Assembly: GCF_025751435.1 (NCBI RefSeq)
Contig: NZ_JAOWKY010000001.1
Span: forward strand, 852,001 to 916,000
From: Albidovulum marisflavi
GTDB lineage: Bacteria; Pseudomonadota; Alphaproteobacteria; Rhodobacterales; Rhodobacteraceae
Length of the DNA: 64,000 bases
Direction: 5' to 3'
The number at the start of each line of letters is the position of its first letter. The stretch's first letter is position 1. The notes below the pieces were generated by a model that did not search any database, had not been told where the DNA came from, and saw only the letters and a list, made by a program, of their open reading frames with translations. The translations under genes were made by a program, and so were the position numbers. Of this stretch, positions 61,515-64,000 are shown piece by piece.

Positions 61515-62222
61515 TCAGGTTCTGTGGATACGGTAATGATACTGTCCCACAATCCGCATTCCCAGGGAAGCATAGAGCGCGTTACCGGGCCCATTCGCCG
61601 CAGTCACCAATACGGCAAGGCGCGAAGCCCCGTGATCTTGTGCCCACAGGGCTGCGGCTCGCATCATCTTGACGGCGAGTCCTTGCCGACGCTCCCGTTC
61701 AACCACCACGAGTGCATGGAGCATCGCTGTGTCGCCGTGGATGGCGGCAAAGGCGGCCCCCGCCGCACGGTCGTTCACGCGGCCCAGGATCGCGGTCCTG
61801 GGTCCGGTCGCACGCTCCATCACCGCGATGCGAGCAGGGCCGATCCCGTCCTCGGCCCAGATTTCCCGCTGGATCTCAAGCGGGGGCCAGATCGTGAAGG
61901 TGGACAACGCCGGGGTCTCTGCCGCCAGTTCGGACAGGGGCGCCTCGTGGGCGTTCACCGGATCCTTCAAGCTGTAGCCCCTCGCCTCAAGCGCGGTATC
62001 CAGCGCCTTTTCGTCCGGCCGGATCAGGAACAGCGGCGTCTGGCCAAGCCTGCGATGGCAAGCCTCGGCGCGGTCGATGTCGGCATCGGTCCAGCCGTCC
62101 GCCGCGGTGGCAGAGGACACGCGCTGCCCGCCGCCCTTCCCTTCGCGCACGGTGAACGCCCCCGCCTGATGGCGCGCGGCAGCGGGCCAGGTCGCGTCGG
62201 TAAGGGCCAGGATGTCGGTCAC
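61515..62222 (-). CDS. GNAT-family N-acetyltransferase
   Basis: 235 residues. The acetyl-CoA site is in LVVVERERRQGLAVKMMRAAALWA (R-R-Q-G-L-A), with GNALYASLGMRIVGQYHYR as the closing strand. The N-terminal half is likely a degenerate GNAT-like domain. The substrate cannot be predicted. It overlaps the CinA-like gene's stop by four bases. Confidence 0.9.
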   Translation of the reverse strand: MTDILALTDATWPAAARHQAGAFTVREGKGGGQRVSSATAADGWTDADIDRAEACHRRLGQTPLFLIRPDEKALDTALEARGYSLKDPVNAHEAPLSELAAETPALSTFTIWPPLEIQREIWAEDGIGPARIAVMERATGPRTAILGRVNDRAAGAAFAAIHGDTAMLHALVVVERERRQGLAVKMMRAAALWAQDHGASRLAVLVTAANGPGNALYASLGMRIVGQYHYRIHRT

Positions 62223-62950
62223 CGCGCCTCCTTCGGAAACAGCGTCGACAGCCGGGTCATCGCGGCGTCGATCTGCCTGGCCTCGGTGCCGCGGATCACG
62301 ATGTTGGTGCCATAGGCCCCGTTCTGGATGAAGGGGTAGGAGCCGATAGACAGATCGGGAAATTCAGCTGCCAGACCCGCCAGGCCTTCGGCGATCACGC
62401 CCTCGCCCTGGTCGATGCGCAGCGTCTGGCTGAGCACCGGCCGGCCGCCGGTCAGGCGCGGCAGCACCGAGGCGACCATTGCCTGGAAAATGCTGGGAAC
62501 CCCGGCCAGGACATGAACGTTGCCGATGGAAAAGCCGGGGGCCGCGGAGATCGGGTTTTCGATCAGAACCGCGTCCGCCGGGATTCGCGCCATGCGCAGG
62601 CGAGCGGCATTGAACTCCAGCCCGCTGGCTGCGTAATGCGCGGCCAGAAGCGCCCGTGCGTCTTCGCGCACGTCAAGCGGCACGCCAAGGGCATGGGCCA
62701 CGGCGTCGGCGGTGATATCGTCATGCGTCGGGCCGATCCCGCCCGAGGTGAACACATGGGTATAGGTTCCGCGCAGGGTGTTCAGAGCGTTCGCGATGGC
62801 TGCCACCTCGTCGGCGACGATGCGGATTTCCTTCAGGTCGATGCCCACGCGCGTCAGTTCGCCCGCCAGGAAATGCGCATTGCCCTCGCGCGTGCGGCCG
62901 GACAGGATCTCGTCCCCGATGATCAGGATCGCGGCTGTCGGGTTGGTCAT
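62219..62950 (-). CDS. CinA-like / molybdopterin-binding domain protein
   Basis: 243 residues. AAILIIGDEILSGRTREGN at the N-terminus, FTSGGIGPTHDDIT, and the rest of the MoCF-type fold. It has only the N-terminal half of CinA (no C-terminal deamidase domain), as is common for this family in alphaproteobacteria, where it is suggested to act in NMN/ADP-ribose recycling. First gene of a two-gene unit with the GNAT. Confidence 0.92.
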   Translation of the reverse strand: MTNPTAAILIIGDEILSGRTREGNAHFLAGELTRVGIDLKEIRIVADEVAAIANALNTLRGTYTHVFTSGGIGPTHDDITADAVAHALGVPLDVREDARALLAAHYAASGLEFNAARLRMARIPADAVLIENPISAAPGFSIGNVHVLAGVPSIFQAMVASVLPRLTGGRPVLSQTLRIDQGEGVIAEGLAGLAAEFPDLSIGSYPFIQNGAYGTNIVIRGTEARQIDAAMTRLSTLFPKEAR

Positions 62951-63075
62951 GGGATCCTCCTTGAGGCGGTGCGGAACCGGTATAGGCGGGTGCAGGACGC
63001 CGGAAAAGGGCTGGCTCTGGCCAAGGGTGCATTTCTTTACTATCTAGAGCCCGAAATAAAGAGAGGGGAAAGCCG

Positions 63076-63882
63076 TTGGATGACCCGCGCGGCCGCATGA
63101 CGAAGGATGGCATCAGGATCCATGAAGCGGCGGATTTCGCCGGGATGCACGCGGCAGGCAAGCTTGCGGCGGAGATCCTGGACGAGGTCGCGCCGATGGT
63201 CGCGCCCGGCGTCACCACCGGGGAACTGGACGACTACATCCGAACGAGGATCGAAGGTTCCGGCGCCAAATCGGCCACCATCGGCTATCGCGGCTATGCG
63301 CATGCCTCGTGCATCAGCGTGAACCATGTCGTCTGCCACGGCATTCCGGGTCCGAAGGTGCTTAAGGATGGCGACATCCTGAACATCGACGTCACCGTGA
63401 TCGTGGACGGGTGGTTCGGCGACACCAGCCGGATGTACGTCGCCGGGTCGCTGAGCCGCAAGGCGGAGCGGCTGATCCAGGTCACCCATGACGCGCTGAT
63501 GAAGGGGATCGACGCCGTTCGTCCGGGCGCGACATTCGGCGACATCGGTCACGCGATCCAGAACTACGTCGAGGCGCAGAGGATGAGCGTGGTGCGCGAC
63601 TTCTGCGGGCACGGGTTGGGGCGGGTGTTCCACGCCCCGCCGAATGTCCTGCATTACGGCCGCCCCGGCTCGGGTCCGCGGCTTGAGGAGGGTATGTTCT
63701 TCACGATCGAGCCGATGGTGAACCTCGGACGGCCCGAAACCAAGGTTCTGGCCGACGACTGGACGGCCGTGACGCGGGACAAGTCGCTGTCGGCGCAGTT
63801 CGAACATTCCGTGGGCGTAACCGCCGACGGCTGCGACATCTTCACGCTGTCCCCGGCAGGAATTTTCCACCCCACCTGGTGA
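63076..63882 (+). CDS. map: Type I methionine aminopeptidase (TTG start)
   Basis: 268 residues. It removes N-terminal methionine from new proteins. All five metal ligands are present: Asp105, Asp116, His179, Glu212 and Glu243, with the substrate-site His88 in VVCHGIP. The start is placed at the TTG at 63076 since GAGGGG lies 8-13 bases before it; an ATG at 63097 would lose the usual first turn. Upstream is the CinA-like gene, divergent. Confidence 0.96.
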   Translation: MDDPRGRMTKDGIRIHEAADFAGMHAAGKLAAEILDEVAPMVAPGVTTGELDDYIRTRIEGSGAKSATIGYRGYAHASCISVNHVVCHGIPGPKVLKDGDILNIDVTVIVDGWFGDTSRMYVAGSLSRKAERLIQVTHDALMKGIDAVRPGATFGDIGHAIQNYVEAQRMSVVRDFCGHGLGRVFHAPPNVLHYGRPGSGPRLEEGMFFTIEPMVNLGRPETKVLADDWTAVTRDKSLSAQFEHSVGVTADGCDIFTLSPAGIFHPTW

Positions 63883-63922
63883 CGCCGCAGCGCCCTTGCG
63901 TAGCGTCGGCACAACGCCGAAA

Positions 63923-64000
63923 TCAAAGGCCGAGCAGCGCGGGCAGGTCCGTCATGCGATGGAACGGACGCGCGCCGACCGCCGCCAGCGCCGCGCCGTC
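63923..64000 (-). CDS. 3' end of a likely HAD-type phosphatase gene (5' part outside the window)
   Basis: Only the last 25 codons are present, read on the minus strand. They end ARPFHRMTDLPALLGL before TGA, a tail shape I associate with HAD-IA phosphoglycolate-phosphatase-like proteins. The call rests on this short tail alone. It converges with map, 40 bases apart. Confidence 0.45.
   Translation of the reverse strand, partial: DGAALAAVGARPFHRMTDLPALLGL

Noticed and set aside
1-64000. CRISPR array, insertion sequence or phage genes
   Set aside because: No regularly spaced repeats, transposase motifs or phage structural genes were recognised anywhere in the window.

Overview
The window is high-GC, densely coded DNA of a Rhodobacterales (roseobacter-type) alphaproteobacterium. 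The evidence is the gene repertoire (accD-folC pair, MbfA-type iron exporter, soluble transhydrogenase, ZapE, MtaB, DapF, a likely DUF6478 protein), frequent ATGA-type overlaps, and a GC-rich hairpin after accD preceded by an AAATATCCTCGGGGG-like string of a kind I associate with this order. Assignments come from reading the translations; no database search was run.

Positions 1-22195 are the accessory part. They begin with the 3' end of a secreted protein carrying RTX calcium-binding repeats, followed by polysaccharide-type genes: two GT2 glycosyltransferases, a WecG/TagA transferase translationally coupled to a WecB UDP-GlcNAc 2-epimerase, and an alpha/alpha-toroid protein. A hybrid assembly line sits inside this set: a 2131-residue type I PKS (KS-AT-KR-DH-ACP-TE), a third GT2 enzyme, a 1531-residue NRPS (formyltransferase, half C domain, A domain interrupted by a luciferase-like monooxygenase, PCP) and an EntD/Sfp-type phosphopantetheinyl transferase. 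An SGNH-hydrolase-like membrane-anchored protein and a Wzy/WaaL-like membrane protein follow. The NRPS looks like the starting module and the PKS, with its terminal thioesterase, like the finishing one. The simplest prediction is a very small N-formylated, oxidised glycine unit extended by one or a few C2 units, possibly glycosylated or attached to a glycan. This is the strongest candidate for an undescribed system in the window.

Positions 22288-41673 are mostly ordinary chromosome: a DAO-family oxidase, accD, folC, a flavin monooxygenase, bestrophin, ZapE and an MFS transporter. A long minus-strand run follows (AEC transporter, fghA, sthA, YaiI-like, EamA transporter, HAD hydrolase, OCD-family dehydrogenase), then a nitroreductase, mbfA divergent from a TetR regulator, and dapF-mtaB. 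A tRNA-Lys(UUU) with a clear promoter lies at 41780-41855.

Positions 41856-44536, just 3' of the tRNA, are loosely packed. They hold a perfect 20-bp palindrome, a small secreted Gly/Ser-rich protein, an orphan ACR3 arsenite carrier and a decayed maleylacetoacetate isomerase fragment, so this may be a small insertion-prone segment.

Positions 44537-50836 are a catabolic/uptake unit: a GntR/FCD repressor divergent from a five-gene branched-chain-amino-acid/amide-type ABC importer, with a hydantoin/Asp-Glu racemase as the last gene and a palindromic operator candidate between repressor and importer. Two ilvD paralogues then stand head to head. After them come three small conserved hypotheticals, a FadH/old-yellow-enzyme reductase with a LysR regulator, an OmpA-family protein with a peroxidase-related AhpD protein, a GNAT acetyltransferase with a CinA-like protein, methionine aminopeptidase, and the 3' end of a HAD-like gene.
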